DNA of 64,000 nucleotides from Deltaproteobacteria bacterium (GCA_024275145.1 JAJRZR010000055.1:22797-86796); one strand, 5' to 3'. Positions 40,211-50,890 are shown, numbered from the stretch's first letter. The notes: a model not told the origin generated them from the sequence alone. Translations and numbers: made by a program.

Positions 40211-40704
40211 GAAGGGCCTTTCTCTTCCTCCTGACAGGTTACCTGTTGATGGTTTCTGAGACCGCCTGGGGAAATGAGCTTCAAGTTGGTTTTGTGCGAA
40301 TAGACGGATTACTGGCGTTGATAGTCTGGTATGCGATCAGACATCCAGTGGCTGAGGGGATCATGCCTGTCTGCTTGCTTGGGTTCATGAGCACCCCCCT
40401 TTCGGCACTTCCATCCTGGTCCTTTGTTGCAGGGTATGCCTTGGTCTATCTGACGGTGCGCTACATTCAATTCCATGTCCTTGAGCTGCTTATGTGGCAA
40501 CAGATGCTTATTGTCATGTTTACAAGTCTGCAGGCCGTAATAATACTTACGATCGTCGGAGGTGATGTTGGACTGGTCTGGCCGTGGGGAATAGGACAGG
40601 CCATCCTCAATGGCATCACAGCGCCGGTATGGTTTTTCCTCTTTAATCGGATGGATGGGTTCTTCTTTGAATCCATCCGCTCCAATGCAGGAGCAAAAGA
40701 TTGA
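40207..40704 (+). CDS. mreD: Rod shape-determining protein MreD
   Basis: Multi-TM 165 aa protein, 4-nt overlaps with mreC and mrdA. Confidence 0.85.
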   Translation: MRRAFLFLLTGYLLMVSETAWGNELQVGFVRIDGLLALIVWYAIRHPVAEGIMPVCLLGFMSTPLSALPSWSFVAGYALVYLTVRYIQFHVLELLMWQQMLIVMFTSLQAVIILTIVGGDVGLVWPWGIGQAILNGITAPVWFFLFNRMDGFFFESIRSNAGAKD

Positions 40705-42602
40705 AACTTGGTACCAAAATCGCTTTGAGGCTCAAGAAGTTTGACCAAGAGGATCTAGAGATAAACAGGCACCTATGCAAGGGAGCAGCCCTCTTCGTCT
40801 TGGCATGTTTTATCATCTTTTCCGGAAGGCTTTGGTACCTACAGGTGGTCAAGGGGGCTTACTTCCGGGCCAGATCCGAAAGGAACAGGATAAAGTATGT
40901 AAGAATACAGGCGCCACGTGGAAAGATCCTGGACAGGTCCGGACGTCTCCTTGCCGGTATAGAACCCAGTTTCAACGTCTGTATAGTTAGAAAGGATATC
41001 ACAGATCCTGAAGAATTGATAATCAAGCTATCATCCCTGCTCAAGATTCCTCAAGCTGTAATCAGGGCAAGGCTTTTTGAAAGTGTAGACCAGCCGGAAT
41101 ACATGCCAGTAGTGGTTTTACGCGGTGCCGACTGGAATGCCGTGTCCAGGGTGGAGGCGCATCTATTCGAGCTGCCAGGGGTTTCGGTTGAGGTATCTCC
41201 AGGCAGAAAATATCCACATGGCAGCATTGCTCCACAACTTTTAGGCTATCTCGGCGAGGTCAGCCTTGAGGAGATAAGGAAAAGGCGTTATCCCAAGGCC
41301 ATGCCAGGTGACCTTGTGGGTAAGTGTGGAGTAGAGGCTAGATTCGAATCGGAACTTTCGGGCTTGAGGGGGCAAAAGAGGCTGGAGGTAGACGCCATGG
41401 GGCGCCTTGTCGGGGTCGTGGATGAAAGGGCGCCGGTACCTGGCCAGGACATATACCTGACAATAGACCTGGATCTACAACAGGCAGCGGAAAGGGCCCT
41501 GTCTGGCAAGGTCGGGGCAGTGGTGGCGATAGATCCGAATACCGGGGCCATCCTGGCAATGGCAAGCAGCCCTAAGTTCGATCCCAAGGCCTTTGCAAGG
41601 GGCCTTTCCAGGAAGGAATGGGCAAGGCTGAACGACAAGGTCAAAAGGCCATTGCAGAATAAAACGATCCAGGACAGATACGCCCCTGGTTCCACGTTCA
41701 AGATAATCATGGCTGCTGCTGCATTGCAGGAACATGTAGTCGATCCATCAACCAGATTTTTTTGTAGCGGCAGATTTCGGCTCGGCAGACGGGTCTTCAG
41801 ATGCTGGGATTGGCGTGGCCATGGGCAGACGAATCTTTACAAGGCATTGGTAGAATCATGTGATATATATTTCTATAATGTGGGGCTTAGGCTTGGAATC
41901 GACAAGATCGTAAAATATGCCCGGGCATTTGGCCTTGGTGAAAAGACAGGTATCGATCTGCCTGGGGAATCTCCCGGGCTGGTGCCAACACGTCAGTGGA
42001 AGCTTTCAAGATTCAAAGAACCTTGGCAAAAGGGGGAGACGTTGAACACATCCATTGGCCAGGGCTTCACCCTCGTTACTCCCCTGCAAATGGCCAGGAT
42101 GATGGCAGCAGTGGCCAATAACGGCACCCTTTATCGCCCCTTTTACCTGGATAAGATCGTAGGAACCGGCGGGACAGGCAGGAAAATAGGCAAACCTACG
42201 GTCCAGGGTACACTTCCTGTCAACAAAAGGAATCTTGGCCTTATAAAAAGGGCATTGGTAGGTGTAGTTGAAGATAAAAAGGGAACAGGCAGGATGTGCA
42301 GGATAAACGGGATAATCGTGGCGGGCAAAACCGGTACGGCCCAGGTGATTAAACAGGCCAAACGCCGTCAGTCAGAAAAAATGGCGTGGAAGTTTAAGGA
42401 TCATGCTTGGTTCATTGCCTATGCGCCGGCGGACAGGCCACAGCTTGCCGTGGCAGTTTTGATAGAACACGGTGGCCATGGTGGATCTGTTGCTGCCCCT
42501 GTAGCAAAAGCGGTATTTGAAAGATGGTTCCAGATACTTTCCCCCAGGCCGCTTTTGAGACCGGAGAAGATGGCCGGGTTGGATATGGAGCGCCATGTTT
42601 GA
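40701..42602 (+). CDS. mrdA: Penicillin-binding protein 2
   Basis: APRGKILDRSGRLLA; PGSTFKIIMAAAAL (SxxK); SCDIYFYNVG; KTGTAQ. Confidence 0.96.
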   Translation: MKLGTKIALRLKKFDQEDLEINRHLCKGAALFVLACFIIFSGRLWYLQVVKGAYFRARSERNRIKYVRIQAPRGKILDRSGRLLAGIEPSFNVCIVRKDITDPEELIIKLSSLLKIPQAVIRARLFESVDQPEYMPVVVLRGADWNAVSRVEAHLFELPGVSVEVSPGRKYPHGSIAPQLLGYLGEVSLEEIRKRRYPKAMPGDLVGKCGVEARFESELSGLRGQKRLEVDAMGRLVGVVDERAPVPGQDIYLTIDLDLQQAAERALSGKVGAVVAIDPNTGAILAMASSPKFDPKAFARGLSRKEWARLNDKVKRPLQNKTIQDRYAPGSTFKIIMAAAALQEHVVDPSTRFFCSGRFRLGRRVFRCWDWRGHGQTNLYKALVESCDIYFYNVGLRLGIDKIVKYARAFGLGEKTGIDLPGESPGLVPTRQWKLSRFKEPWQKGETLNTSIGQGFTLVTPLQMARMMAAVANNGTLYRPFYLDKIVGTGGTGRKIGKPTVQGTLPVNKRNLGLIKRALVGVVEDKKGTGRMCRINGIIVAGKTGTAQVIKQAKRRQSEKMAWKFKDHAWFIAYAPADRPQLAVAVLIEHGGHGGSVAAPVAKAVFERWFQILSPRPLLRPEKMAGLDMERHV

Positions 42603-43716
42603 CAGGCGTTTTGTGGAAAACTTTGACTGGTGGTTGCTTCTTTCCATGCTCGCCATCATGGTCATTGGCTTCATAAACCTGAATAGTGCCAGTGCCGCGG
42701 CAGGATATTCGTTCCAATGGAAACAGTTACAGTGGTACGTGATAGGGATGGCAGGCATGATAATCGTCCTGCTTATGGATTACCGGATTCTTACGGTCTA
42801 TTCGGTTTATATATACTTGGCTACCATTATGTCGCTGATCCTGGTACTCTTCTTAGGAAAATCCGTAGGGGGGTCCCAGAGATGGCTATCCCTGGGCTTC
42901 ATTAATCTGCAGCCATCAGAGCTTGCAAAACTATCGATGGTGATCGTGCTCAGCAGCTACTTCTATCACGACGACAGGCCCCAATATGGTTTGCTTGATC
43001 TTTGGCGCCCCTTTATCCTCATCATCATCCCGGTTTTGCTCATCTATCTTCAACCTGATCTGGGTACGGCCCTGCTCCTGGTGGCAATATTTGCATCTCT
43101 TGTCTATATCGCGCGCATCAAGTGGACCGCTGTGTTGACCGTGCTAGGAGCCATCATGGCTGTATTGCCACTTGGTTGGAAACTTCTACAATCCTATCAG
43201 AAAAGACGGATCGAGACGTTTTTGAATCCAGAATCCGATCCCTTCGGAGCAGGCTACCACGTTCTCCAATCAAAGATAGCCGTAGGTTCGGGACAGCTTA
43301 TGGGAAAGGGCTATATGGCCGGGACACAGGCACACCTCAACTTCTTGCCCGAGGTCCACACGGATTTTGCCTTTTCTGTATGGACCGAGGAATGGGGATT
43401 CATCGGCGCAATGGTACTGCTTGGTGTCTATTTTTTTATCCTTGCGCGGGGGCTTATGATAGCCCAGCAATCCAAGGAGCGCTTTGGTACATTTCTGGCC
43501 TTTGGGATCACGGCCATGATATTCTGGCAGGTAGTGGTCAATGTTGGAATGGTTACAGGACTCATGCCGGTAGTGGGTATCCCTCTTCCCTTGATAAGCT
43601 ACGGGGGGTCCTCTGTAATGACGACCTTGATAGGGCTCGGGCTTCTTTTAAATATAAGGACCAGACGGTTCATATTCCAGGGAGGCCCTACATCAAAAGG
43701 CATTGGCCTATCTTGA
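42595..43716 (+). CDS. rodA: Rod shape-determining protein RodA (SEDS)
   Basis: INLQPSELAKLSMVIVLS; LPEVHTDFAFSVWTEEWGFIGA; GIPLPLISYGGSSV. Confidence 0.96.
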   Translation: MFDRRFVENFDWWLLLSMLAIMVIGFINLNSASAAAGYSFQWKQLQWYVIGMAGMIIVLLMDYRILTVYSVYIYLATIMSLILVLFLGKSVGGSQRWLSLGFINLQPSELAKLSMVIVLSSYFYHDDRPQYGLLDLWRPFILIIIPVLLIYLQPDLGTALLLVAIFASLVYIARIKWTAVLTVLGAIMAVLPLGWKLLQSYQKRRIETFLNPESDPFGAGYHVLQSKIAVGSGQLMGKGYMAGTQAHLNFLPEVHTDFAFSVWTEEWGFIGAMVLLGVYFFILARGLMIAQQSKERFGTFLAFGITAMIFWQVVVNVGMVTGLMPVVGIPLPLISYGGSSVMTTLIGLGLLLNIRTRRFIFQGGPTSKGIGLS

Positions 43717-44412
43717 AGCCTTGTTGGCTCTATTCTCCTTCCACTGATATATTACCCGGCGGATGTATTCCCGGGTTTCCCTGAACGGTGGCACCCCACC
43801 GCAACGCTCTACCCGGCCAGGCCCAGCGTTGTAGGCTGCAAGGGCAAGGATGACGTCCCCATCGAAACGGGTTAAAAGCATCTTGAGATACCTGGTTCCT
43901 CCCCAGATATTGGCTATTGGATCGAAAGGATCGACGATCCCAAGCTCCCTTGCCGTTCCCGGCATAAGCTGCATGAGCCCTTTAGCCCCTCTGGCCGATA
44001 TCGCCCTTACCGCCCCTCCCGATTCTATTTTGACAACCGCTCCCACAAAATCCGGGTCAAGGCCATGGTGAAGGGCGGCTCTGGCAATGGTGCCTGCTAT
44101 ATCCCTTGATGTCTGTAACGGGTATCGCCATTTCTGGCAGCCATGATTTACCCCCCGGCAACCTTTCATGGAGGAATATCCATCCATGGCATATATTGTC
44201 TTATCGGTTCGGCCGGCTAGGTATCCGTGGCTAGCGGCATTTAAAGGTATGTTCGTCACGTGGAGGACGCCGTTGCCATCCATGTAGGAATACAGACGGC
44301 TTGCCTGTGCCGTGTTCGCAGACAGAGATTGGAGTGTTATCAGGCCGACCCAAAGTAACACAGGCCCAAGGAGTTTCCAACATCCAGGTCTTACTGTAAG
44401 ATAAACCTTCAT
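43708..44412 (-). CDS. Lytic transglycosylase (SLT domain)
   Basis: DPDFVGAVVKIESGGAVRAISARGAKGLMQLMPGTARELGI...NIWGGTRYLKMLLTRFDGDVILALAAYNAGPGRV. Confidence 0.94.
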   Translation of the reverse strand: MKVYLTVRPGCWKLLGPVLLWVGLITLQSLSANTAQASRLYSYMDGNGVLHVTNIPLNAASHGYLAGRTDKTIYAMDGYSSMKGCRGVNHGCQKWRYPLQTSRDIAGTIARAALHHGLDPDFVGAVVKIESGGAVRAISARGAKGLMQLMPGTARELGIVDPFDPIANIWGGTRYLKMLLTRFDGDVILALAAYNAGPGRVERCGGVPPFRETREYIRRVIYQWKENRANKASR

Positions 44413-44478
44413 GTGGCCCGTATCCTTGACGCTGAACCCAGGACATGAAAGGGGACAGGGTGTATTTTCACGGTAGAT
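44401..44478 (-). repeat. Dispersed repeat copy D; supplies the start region of the lytic transglycosylase
   Basis: Reverse complement ATCTACCGTGAAAATACACCC...GTCAAGGATACGGGCCACATGAAGGTTTAT. Confidence 0.75.
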
Positions 44479-44583
44479 ATATAAGCCCCATCCCTCTTAT
44501 CTAGCCCTGCCCCCAGGGACCTCCAACCATTACCCTGTACTGGGAATGCCCCCAGGGGATTAAACCAAACTCAACCTCCCTGG

Positions 44584-45231
44584 TTACCGTTTCGGCACCT
44601 TTTCCCAATCGGCTAAAAATTTAGCAAGGCCGGTATCTGTCAGAGGATGATGGGCTAGTTGGGAGATGACCTTGTACGGTATCGTGGCAATGTCTGCCCC
44701 CATCTTGGCCGCTTCGAGCACATGGAGGGGATGCCTGACACTTGCAACGATAATCTCTGTATCGAAGGCATAGTTATCGAAGATCTGCAATATTTCCGAC
44801 ACAAGGCCCATGCCATCATGGGATATGTCATCCAGCCTGCCTACGAAAGGACTGACGTAGGTAGCCCCTGCCTTGGCGGCGAGCAGTGCCTGGAGAGGGG
44901 AGAATATGAGGGTGAGATTTGTCTTGATGCCCATCCCGGCCAATCGTTTTGTAGCACGTAGCCCATCGGTGGTCATTGGGATCTTGACAACGACATTCCC
45001 TGCAAGGGCGGCCAGATTTTCTGCCTCCTTAACCATTTCTTCCGCCTGTGTGCTCACTACTTCAGCACTCACCGGCCCGGATATCATCGAGCTTATTTCC
45101 TTTATTCGTTCTTCAAAGCCGCAATTTTCCTTGGCTATGAGAGAAGGATTGGTTGTAACTCCATCAACCATACCCAGCTCCGCTGCCTTTGCTATCTCCC
45201 TTATGTTGGCTGTATCGATAAAAAATTTCAC
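44584..45231 (-). CDS. tal: Transaldolase (TalC/fructose-6-phosphate aldolase type)
   Basis: [13 protein letters not shown]...[14 protein letters not shown]...VVKIPMT...[14 protein letters not shown]. Confidence 0.95.
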   Translation of the reverse strand: MKFFIDTANIREIAKAAELGMVDGVTTNPSLIAKENCGFEERIKEISSMISGPVSAEVVSTQAEEMVKEAENLAALAGNVVVKIPMTTDGLRATKRLAGMGIKTNLTLIFSPLQALLAAKAGATYVSPFVGRLDDISHDGMGLVSEILQIFDNYAFDTEIIVASVRHPLHVLEAAKMGADIATIPYKVISQLAHHPLTDTGLAKFLADWEKVPKR

Positions 45232-45482
45232 GTCCTTCGTCCTCCTTGATATTGCACAGGGGAAAACCCTGTGAAATCTTGACTTCGCCCTGTTGGGTAC
45301 GATCTTTCAAGTGCCTGCAGGTCTTCCATTGATCGTATCCCCCCATTGCCCCGGAAATCCCCAGGGATGTCAATGATGATATACAGGATAACTCATGGTG
45401 TTGAAAGCCCTTCCCGGTCTTCTCTTCAAGTAAAGTAATCGGTCAAACGATAAGTATATTATGAGATAGGAGCCCATTATCG

Positions 45483-46907
45483 ATGGACAAAAACAAATTT
45501 TACAAAGGAATGGCGATTCTCGGTGGCAACGCATTATTGAAGCTCTCCAAGGACGACATGGAGATATTCCTGGAACCCGTTGCCGGTGATATTGATTCGC
45601 TAAACCTGGAAGGGCTTCGTGACATCCTCAAGGATCTGGATATTGACTTCGGGCCCTATCTGTCCCCCCAAAGGGACGGAAATCGCCTCGTTCTGGCCAG
45701 GGGCACAGCCCCGATCCCTGGGATAGACGGGAGGATAGAGATAGCAGTAGGTCTGCCTAGGCCGCCTCCTTCTGACGAGGATGATGACAGTGTGGACAGG
45801 CTGGGGAACCAGAGTGATGACAGTTTGTTCAAAGATCCCAAGGCTCTTCGCACCGTGCTATGTGTTCGAAAGGGCACTGTCGTTGCCAAAAAGATCCCTC
45901 CTACGCCTGGGACACCGGGGAAAAATGTGTTCAACGAGGAGATCCCGGCCGTACCAGGCGAGTGGCCGGTGTTCAGGCCTGGTGAGGGGGTAGAGGTAAT
46001 CGACAGGGACAGCCTTGTGGCCAACCGCGATGGCAAGTTGCACCTCGAGGATGGGGGGCTAATATCGGTCCTTGATACCTGGACCATTGAAGGCCCACTG
46101 GATATGTCTATAGGGCATACCGATTTTTGGGGCAGGGAGCTAAGGATTGCCGGTCCTGTTCTTGGCGGTCTGCGGGTCAAGGTGGAAGGGAACCTGTTCG
46201 TCGAAGGAAACATAGAGGACGAGGCCATGGTGGAGGTTGACGGTAATCTAACGGTCAATGGGTTGATAAGATCGTCCAATACAAGGATCATTGTATCAGG
46301 CGACATGGTATGCAACGCAGTTGAATACGCCAAGGTCCGTGTAGACGGCGATCTTGAGGTCGATGATTATCTTCTGGATGCCGATTGTGATGTAAGAGGC
46401 CACGTGTGGTTGGTCAATGGCAAGGGACTCGTGGCAGGGGGCAGCCTTTCATCAGGAGGATCGATTGCTGCCAGGGTACTTGGCACCCAGGCACATGTCC
46501 TGACACGTGTAAGGGCCGGTTATGATAGCTCGCTCAGAAAACGATACGAAGCTATGATAAACGAGATTGAAAAACTATCCCGAAAGCTTTCCGAGATTGA
46601 AGCAGGGCTTGAAAGGATAAAGAATGTAGAAAGGAGCGGCCCCGGCAATCAAGAGATTGCCATTATAAAGGCAAAGCTCAAAAAGGGAAGGGAAGACATC
46701 CTGAGCGTTCTATCCAAAAAACGTGCTGCCCTTGCCAATATGGATGCCCATTTTGGTAAAATGCGAAATTCAACCATACAGGTCCATTCCATGGCCTACC
46801 CGAGTGTCTCTGTACAGATAGACACCGCTGCTCTAGTACTTACCTCCCTTCAAAAGAAATGTGTTTTCAGGTTCAGAAAGGGGGAGATAGTCACCTTAAT
46901 TCCTTAG
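45483..46907 (+). CDS. FapA/DUF342 family protein
   Basis: PPTPGTPGKNVFNEEIPA; VEGNLFVEGNIEDEAMVEVDGNLTVNGLI repeat; C-terminal coiled coil. Confidence 0.9.
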   Translation: MDKNKFYKGMAILGGNALLKLSKDDMEIFLEPVAGDIDSLNLEGLRDILKDLDIDFGPYLSPQRDGNRLVLARGTAPIPGIDGRIEIAVGLPRPPPSDEDDDSVDRLGNQSDDSLFKDPKALRTVLCVRKGTVVAKKIPPTPGTPGKNVFNEEIPAVPGEWPVFRPGEGVEVIDRDSLVANRDGKLHLEDGGLISVLDTWTIEGPLDMSIGHTDFWGRELRIAGPVLGGLRVKVEGNLFVEGNIEDEAMVEVDGNLTVNGLIRSSNTRIIVSGDMVCNAVEYAKVRVDGDLEVDDYLLDADCDVRGHVWLVNGKGLVAGGSLSSGGSIAARVLGTQAHVLTRVRAGYDSSLRKRYEAMINEIEKLSRKLSEIEAGLERIKNVERSGPGNQEIAIIKAKLKKGREDILSVLSKKRAALANMDAHFGKMRNSTIQVHSMAYPSVSVQIDTAALVLTSLQKKCVFRFRKGEIVTLIP

Positions 46908-46923
46908 AGCGGACTGAAAAGAC

Positions 46924-46961
46924 GGGCAAACGTCGCAAAATATCGGCTGCGGCGTTTGCCC
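46924..46961. terminator. Terminator-like hairpin between convergent fapA-like and FeS genes
   Basis: GGGCAAACG ... CGTTTGCCC perfect 9-bp arms; no clear T-tract. Confidence 0.4.
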
Positions 46962-47066
46962 CCATTGAGTGATATTAGAAGGCCTGCTGGGGCTTTCCGG
47001 GTATTTCATAAGGTAACACGCATCTGGCTGTACCCAGCCCCGTAAGGCCTGTTTGCTTGATCGCGG

Positions 47067-47828
47067 TCAGAGTACCTTTATCCTGGTCCCCTTCCTGAGT
47101 GCAGCCTTCAGGATTCCACGGCGGCCCAAGTCTTCGATTCCGTTGTCTACGGTCTCCCAGGTACGTTCCCGTGGGGCATAATGTTTAAACAACAGATTCA
47201 GGTCCTTTGGTTTCCCCACCCAGTAGACGTTTGGTCCTATCTGTACCACCTTGGACTGGAGCCTCTTGGCCCCACCGTGGACAAGCTTGTGTACCCTGGA
47301 ATTGCTGTCGTAAAGATCACCAAAAATCCTCGCATCCGCTATACAGGTCTTTACACATGCCGGGATTTCACCCCGGGAGATACGTTCGTAGCAGAAGGTA
47401 CACTTATCGGCCTTGGGCTCGTCAAGGGTCTCGTCCAGATAGCGTGCATGGTATGGGCATGCCTCCACGCAGGCGCCACAGCCGATACACCGTTCCTTGT
47501 CGATAAGGACAGCGCCGGTAAAGGGCTCCTTATATGTGGCCTTTACCGTCATTTTCTTTGTTTTTCCTGTCCTGAAGTCCTTAAATACCTTGTCGACAGG
47601 ATCTGCCGGGCAGACCTCTACGCATACAGGATGGTCACAATGGTTACACAGTCCTGGGTAGAAGGTGTAAGACATGCCTTCAGGGGTCATCTCAGGCCCC
47701 ATCCTCTTTACCCAATTCCTCCTGTACCCTGGTTGTACCGGCACATGCCACTCCGCCCGGCAGGCAAGGGCACAGGCATGACAGCCTACACAACGATTTA
47801 GATCTATTACCATGGCGTACTGACTCAT
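47067..47828 (-). CDS. 4Fe-4S subunit of molybdopterin oxidoreductase (PsrB/TtrB-like)
   Basis: CVGCHACALACR, CNHCDHPVCVEVCP, CIGCGACVEACPYHARYL, CTFCYERI...CVKTC. Confidence 0.93.
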   Translation of the reverse strand: MSQYAMVIDLNRCVGCHACALACRAEWHVPVQPGYRRNWVKRMGPEMTPEGMSYTFYPGLCNHCDHPVCVEVCPADPVDKVFKDFRTGKTKKMTVKATYKEPFTGAVLIDKERCIGCGACVEACPYHARYLDETLDEPKADKCTFCYERISRGEIPACVKTCIADARIFGDLYDSNSRVHKLVHGGAKRLQSKVVQIGPNVYWVGKPKDLNLLFKHYAPRERTWETVDNGIEDLGRRGILKAALRKGTRIKVL

Positions 47829-47842
47829 CTATATTACCTCCC

Positions 47843-50146
47843 CTAGGACTGTTCTATCTGGAAACGTGGAATTTCTGGTGGAACACACACGAGTTCCGGG
47901 ATATTAAGTGTTTTTCCATCCTTTATTATCCTGACAAAATCGGTTCTGTGGCTGGATGCCCCCATGAAGGGATCATTCTTGTAGTGGGTGATCAGGAACT
48001 GGTCACTGGCGCCACGCTTGTAGGCCCTTTTGAGGAAGGGGGACCTGGAACCAAATCCATGGTCGATATAGATGGCATCCGGCCGGATTCCTGGTGTCAC
48101 CTTGACTTTTATACCCAATGAACGGTATCCATTCTGGTTCTCCAGTATGACGGTATCCCCATCCTTTAAGCCGATCTTGCTAGCCACTTCATCATTGACC
48201 CATGCGTGATTTTCAGGCCATTCATTGTGAAGCCACAGGTTGTTCATGGTCCGGCTGAACGTGTGGACCGGGGCGCGGCCATAGATGAGCCGCGCAAAAC
48301 CCTCTGGAGGTGCAGGTGCCGGTATGAACTCTGGTACAGGAGGCAGATCTTCATCCGCGAAATCGCTGACCGAAAGTTGAATTTTACCGGATTCGGTTGG
48401 GACCTTGAGTGAATCCTTATCCCTGTAGGGCTTACCAGGATATGTTACGATTCCTCCCTTTTTGTTCAAAGAGGCAATGCTCAATCCAGCCTCCTTCAAC
48501 TCTTCGTTTATGAAATCCTCTTCCTTTTCACAGGAAAGCCCTTTCAACTTGAGCTTTTTAGCAAGCTGTTTGGCAGTCCAGAAAGGAGGCTTGGCCTCGA
48601 ACATGGGCTCTACTACCGGTTGTCTCAAGGTGAGGTAAGGTGTTATGCCATCGTAGACGTAGACACCATCGTAACGTTCCAGGTAGGTTGCGCCTGGAAG
48701 GACTATATCGGACCACAAGGCCGTCTCCCCCATGAGCATCTCCTCGCAGAAGATGAAATCCAGCTTTTTGATGGCCTTCATGGTGTCATATGGATTTGGA
48801 ATGGTCTGGAGTATATTCACACCGTTTATGCCCCAAAGCTTGATCGGATAAGGCTCGCCGGTGAGCGTGGCCTTTATTATGGCCGCGGTGGGACTTCCAG
48901 GGAATGGCTCCACAAAGGGATAATTGTCCCTGAGTGATGTCTCTGGTTCCTCGGAGGGGAGTTTTTCACATTTCAGACATTCGGCGTGGCCTTTGACTAC
49001 AGGTGTCTGAAATATGATCCCACCCTTGGCGCCCACAGTACCGAATAGCGCCCCGAGTATGGCAAGGGCCTGGTGCCTTCCAACATCTCCATTGCCATAC
49101 CAGGCTGAATGCCTCCCCGGGTGTATCGTCAGGTTGGGCCTGTACCTGGCCAGGAGCAATATCGCCTGCTCCATATCATCGACTTTTAGATCACAGATCC
49201 TTGCAGCCCAGGAAAGGGTATATTTCTTGACCGATTGCCTCAATCGCTCGAATCCTTCGCAATTTTTCTCTACGAAGTCCTTGTCATACAGATTATGCTC
49301 AATGACATAGTTTATCCATGTAAGGAGAAGTGCCGTATCCGTCCCAGGCCGTATGGGCAGGTATATGTCCGCCTTGTTGGCCGGTGCTGAGAACCTGGGG
49401 TCCACTACCACGAGCTTTGCACCCTTTGCCAGGCCCTCCACATATTCCCTTACGTGTGAAACGTGGACGTTTTCACCGATATGGCTGCCCACAAGCAGGA
49501 TGGCCTTTGCGTTGGCCATGTCGATATATTGTCTTGTCCCGGAGACTATATATCCCATGGTGGACATATAAGATACGGCTACCGGCCCCACACACTGAAA
49601 GAAGGCAGGCTCATTGGAATAATTCTCGGTCCCAAGTGCCTTGAAGATCTCACGCAGGAATTCAGCAGAGGCTCCATGATCAAAATAGGCAAGGGAGCTT
49701 GGGCCGTATTTCTTCCTGACCTTATCCATGTTAAAGGCGATCTCGTCTAGGGCTTCATCCCACGAGATCTTTGCCCATTTCCCTTCCCCCCTGGCACCAA
49801 CCCTTTTCAGGGGATATTTGACCCTATCAGGGTCATAAAGGAGCTGAACGCCAGAATTTCCCCTGGCGCACACCCTGGTGCCATTTACCGGGCTTTTGGG
49901 GTTGCCTTCTATCTTCACCAGTTTGCCATTCTTGACCTTGGCAACTATGGGACAGCGCCAAAAGCACATCTCGCAAACCGAGGTGACCTCCTTTGCCCCT
50001 AGGCTACCCGGCAGTTGGCCGGTGGAGGCGTCAGCCATGGTCGGGCTGAACAGGCCGCCCCCCAGCCCCTGTTTCCCTCCAGTTCCCAGGGCTGCCATGG
50101 CCATACAAGTGGCAGTGGATAGTTTAAGAAATTCCCGTCTCTTCAT
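47843..50146 (-). CDS. Tat-exported molybdopterin oxidoreductase catalytic subunit (Psr/Phs/Ttr-like)
   Basis: Tat signal MKRREFLKLS; CEMCFWRCPIVAKVKNGKLVKIEGNPKSPVNGTRVCARG; molybdopterin-binding regions; same operon as FeS and TorD. Confidence 0.92.
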   Translation of the reverse strand: MKRREFLKLSTATCMAMAALGTGGKQGLGGGLFSPTMADASTGQLPGSLGAKEVTSVCEMCFWRCPIVAKVKNGKLVKIEGNPKSPVNGTRVCARGNSGVQLLYDPDRVKYPLKRVGARGEGKWAKISWDEALDEIAFNMDKVRKKYGPSSLAYFDHGASAEFLREIFKALGTENYSNEPAFFQCVGPVAVSYMSTMGYIVSGTRQYIDMANAKAILLVGSHIGENVHVSHVREYVEGLAKGAKLVVVDPRFSAPANKADIYLPIRPGTDTALLLTWINYVIEHNLYDKDFVEKNCEGFERLRQSVKKYTLSWAARICDLKVDDMEQAILLLARYRPNLTIHPGRHSAWYGNGDVGRHQALAILGALFGTVGAKGGIIFQTPVVKGHAECLKCEKLPSEEPETSLRDNYPFVEPFPGSPTAAIIKATLTGEPYPIKLWGINGVNILQTIPNPYDTMKAIKKLDFIFCEEMLMGETALWSDIVLPGATYLERYDGVYVYDGITPYLTLRQPVVEPMFEAKPPFWTAKQLAKKLKLKGLSCEKEEDFINEELKEAGLSIASLNKKGGIVTYPGKPYRDKDSLKVPTESGKIQLSVSDFADEDLPPVPEFIPAPAPPEGFARLIYGRAPVHTFSRTMNNLWLHNEWPENHAWVNDEVASKIGLKDGDTVILENQNGYRSLGIKVKVTPGIRPDAIYIDHGFGSRSPFLKRAYKRGASDQFLITHYKNDPFMGASSHRTDFVRIIKDGKTLNIPELVCVPPEIPRFQIEQS

Positions 50147-50681
50147 TAGTAACCTCCTCTATTAATGTATTCAGGCAGGCACCTGTAATCTTATTCAATC
50201 CATGGTAAAAATTGCACGGATTGGCCTTTTGCAGGCACTCCGAAAACAGGGGAAACCACTTCATGAGGTGCCGCCTCAGAAACGAATCAAGAAGCGACAC
50301 CTGTCCTGTTTCCAAGAGATAACCGACAAACGCAAGCTCGTGCGCCAGGTGATCTGGTGGCTCCGGTCCCTTTATCGGCTCTACGCCCGCTTCCCTGTAA
50401 TAGGCCACGGCCTCGTCATATCCCTGTTGATAGAGAAGACCCGCTCCATGTCGATAGACAGAGGCATAGGGTGGCACGATGGTATTACCAGCGGAATTGA
50501 TGAATAGCCTGACATATTCGGCCTGAAACTCCGTTGCCGGGATATCCGGCACATCTTCAATGCCGCAATCCAGATCCTTGTTGAGCAAATTGATGACACG
50601 TGGACCGTGCCTAATGATTTCTTCAGAGGGATAGTAAAATGCCTTGGACAGAAAGTTAAAGGGGTGATTCCTTGTAAGCAT
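50124..50681 (-). CDS. TorD/DmsD-like chaperone for the molybdoenzyme
   Basis: AEYVRLFINSAGNTIVPPYASVY...EPPDHLAHELAFVGYLL; overlaps the molybdoenzyme start by 23 nt. Confidence 0.88.
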   Translation of the reverse strand: MLTRNHPFNFLSKAFYYPSEEIIRHGPRVINLLNKDLDCGIEDVPDIPATEFQAEYVRLFINSAGNTIVPPYASVYRHGAGLLYQQGYDEAVAYYREAGVEPIKGPEPPDHLAHELAFVGYLLETGQVSLLDSFLRRHLMKWFPLFSECLQKANPCNFYHGLNKITGACLNTLIEEVTNEETGIS

Positions 50682-50890
50682 AACAATATTTATATTACGA
50701 AAAAATTAAATGCAACAATAATTTAAAATTAAACATACCTGCTTGTGATAATTTTATTGAAGAAAGTCGAGCAGCTGGAACCCCTGTCTACATGGCTGGT
50801 AACGGCCTGGATGCCAGGCATCGATCCTGCTCTTGGCCGATTGAAGCTATCGGCAAACTCGATAACTGCCATAGAAAATGAAACCTTGTA

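Noticed and set aside
45656-46333. 225-aa minus-strand ORF
   Set aside because: Ser/Thr-rich shadow ORF antisense to the FapA-like gene
47181-47801. 206-aa plus-strand ORF
   Set aside because: Antisense to the 4-cluster ferredoxin subunit; low-complexity codon shadow
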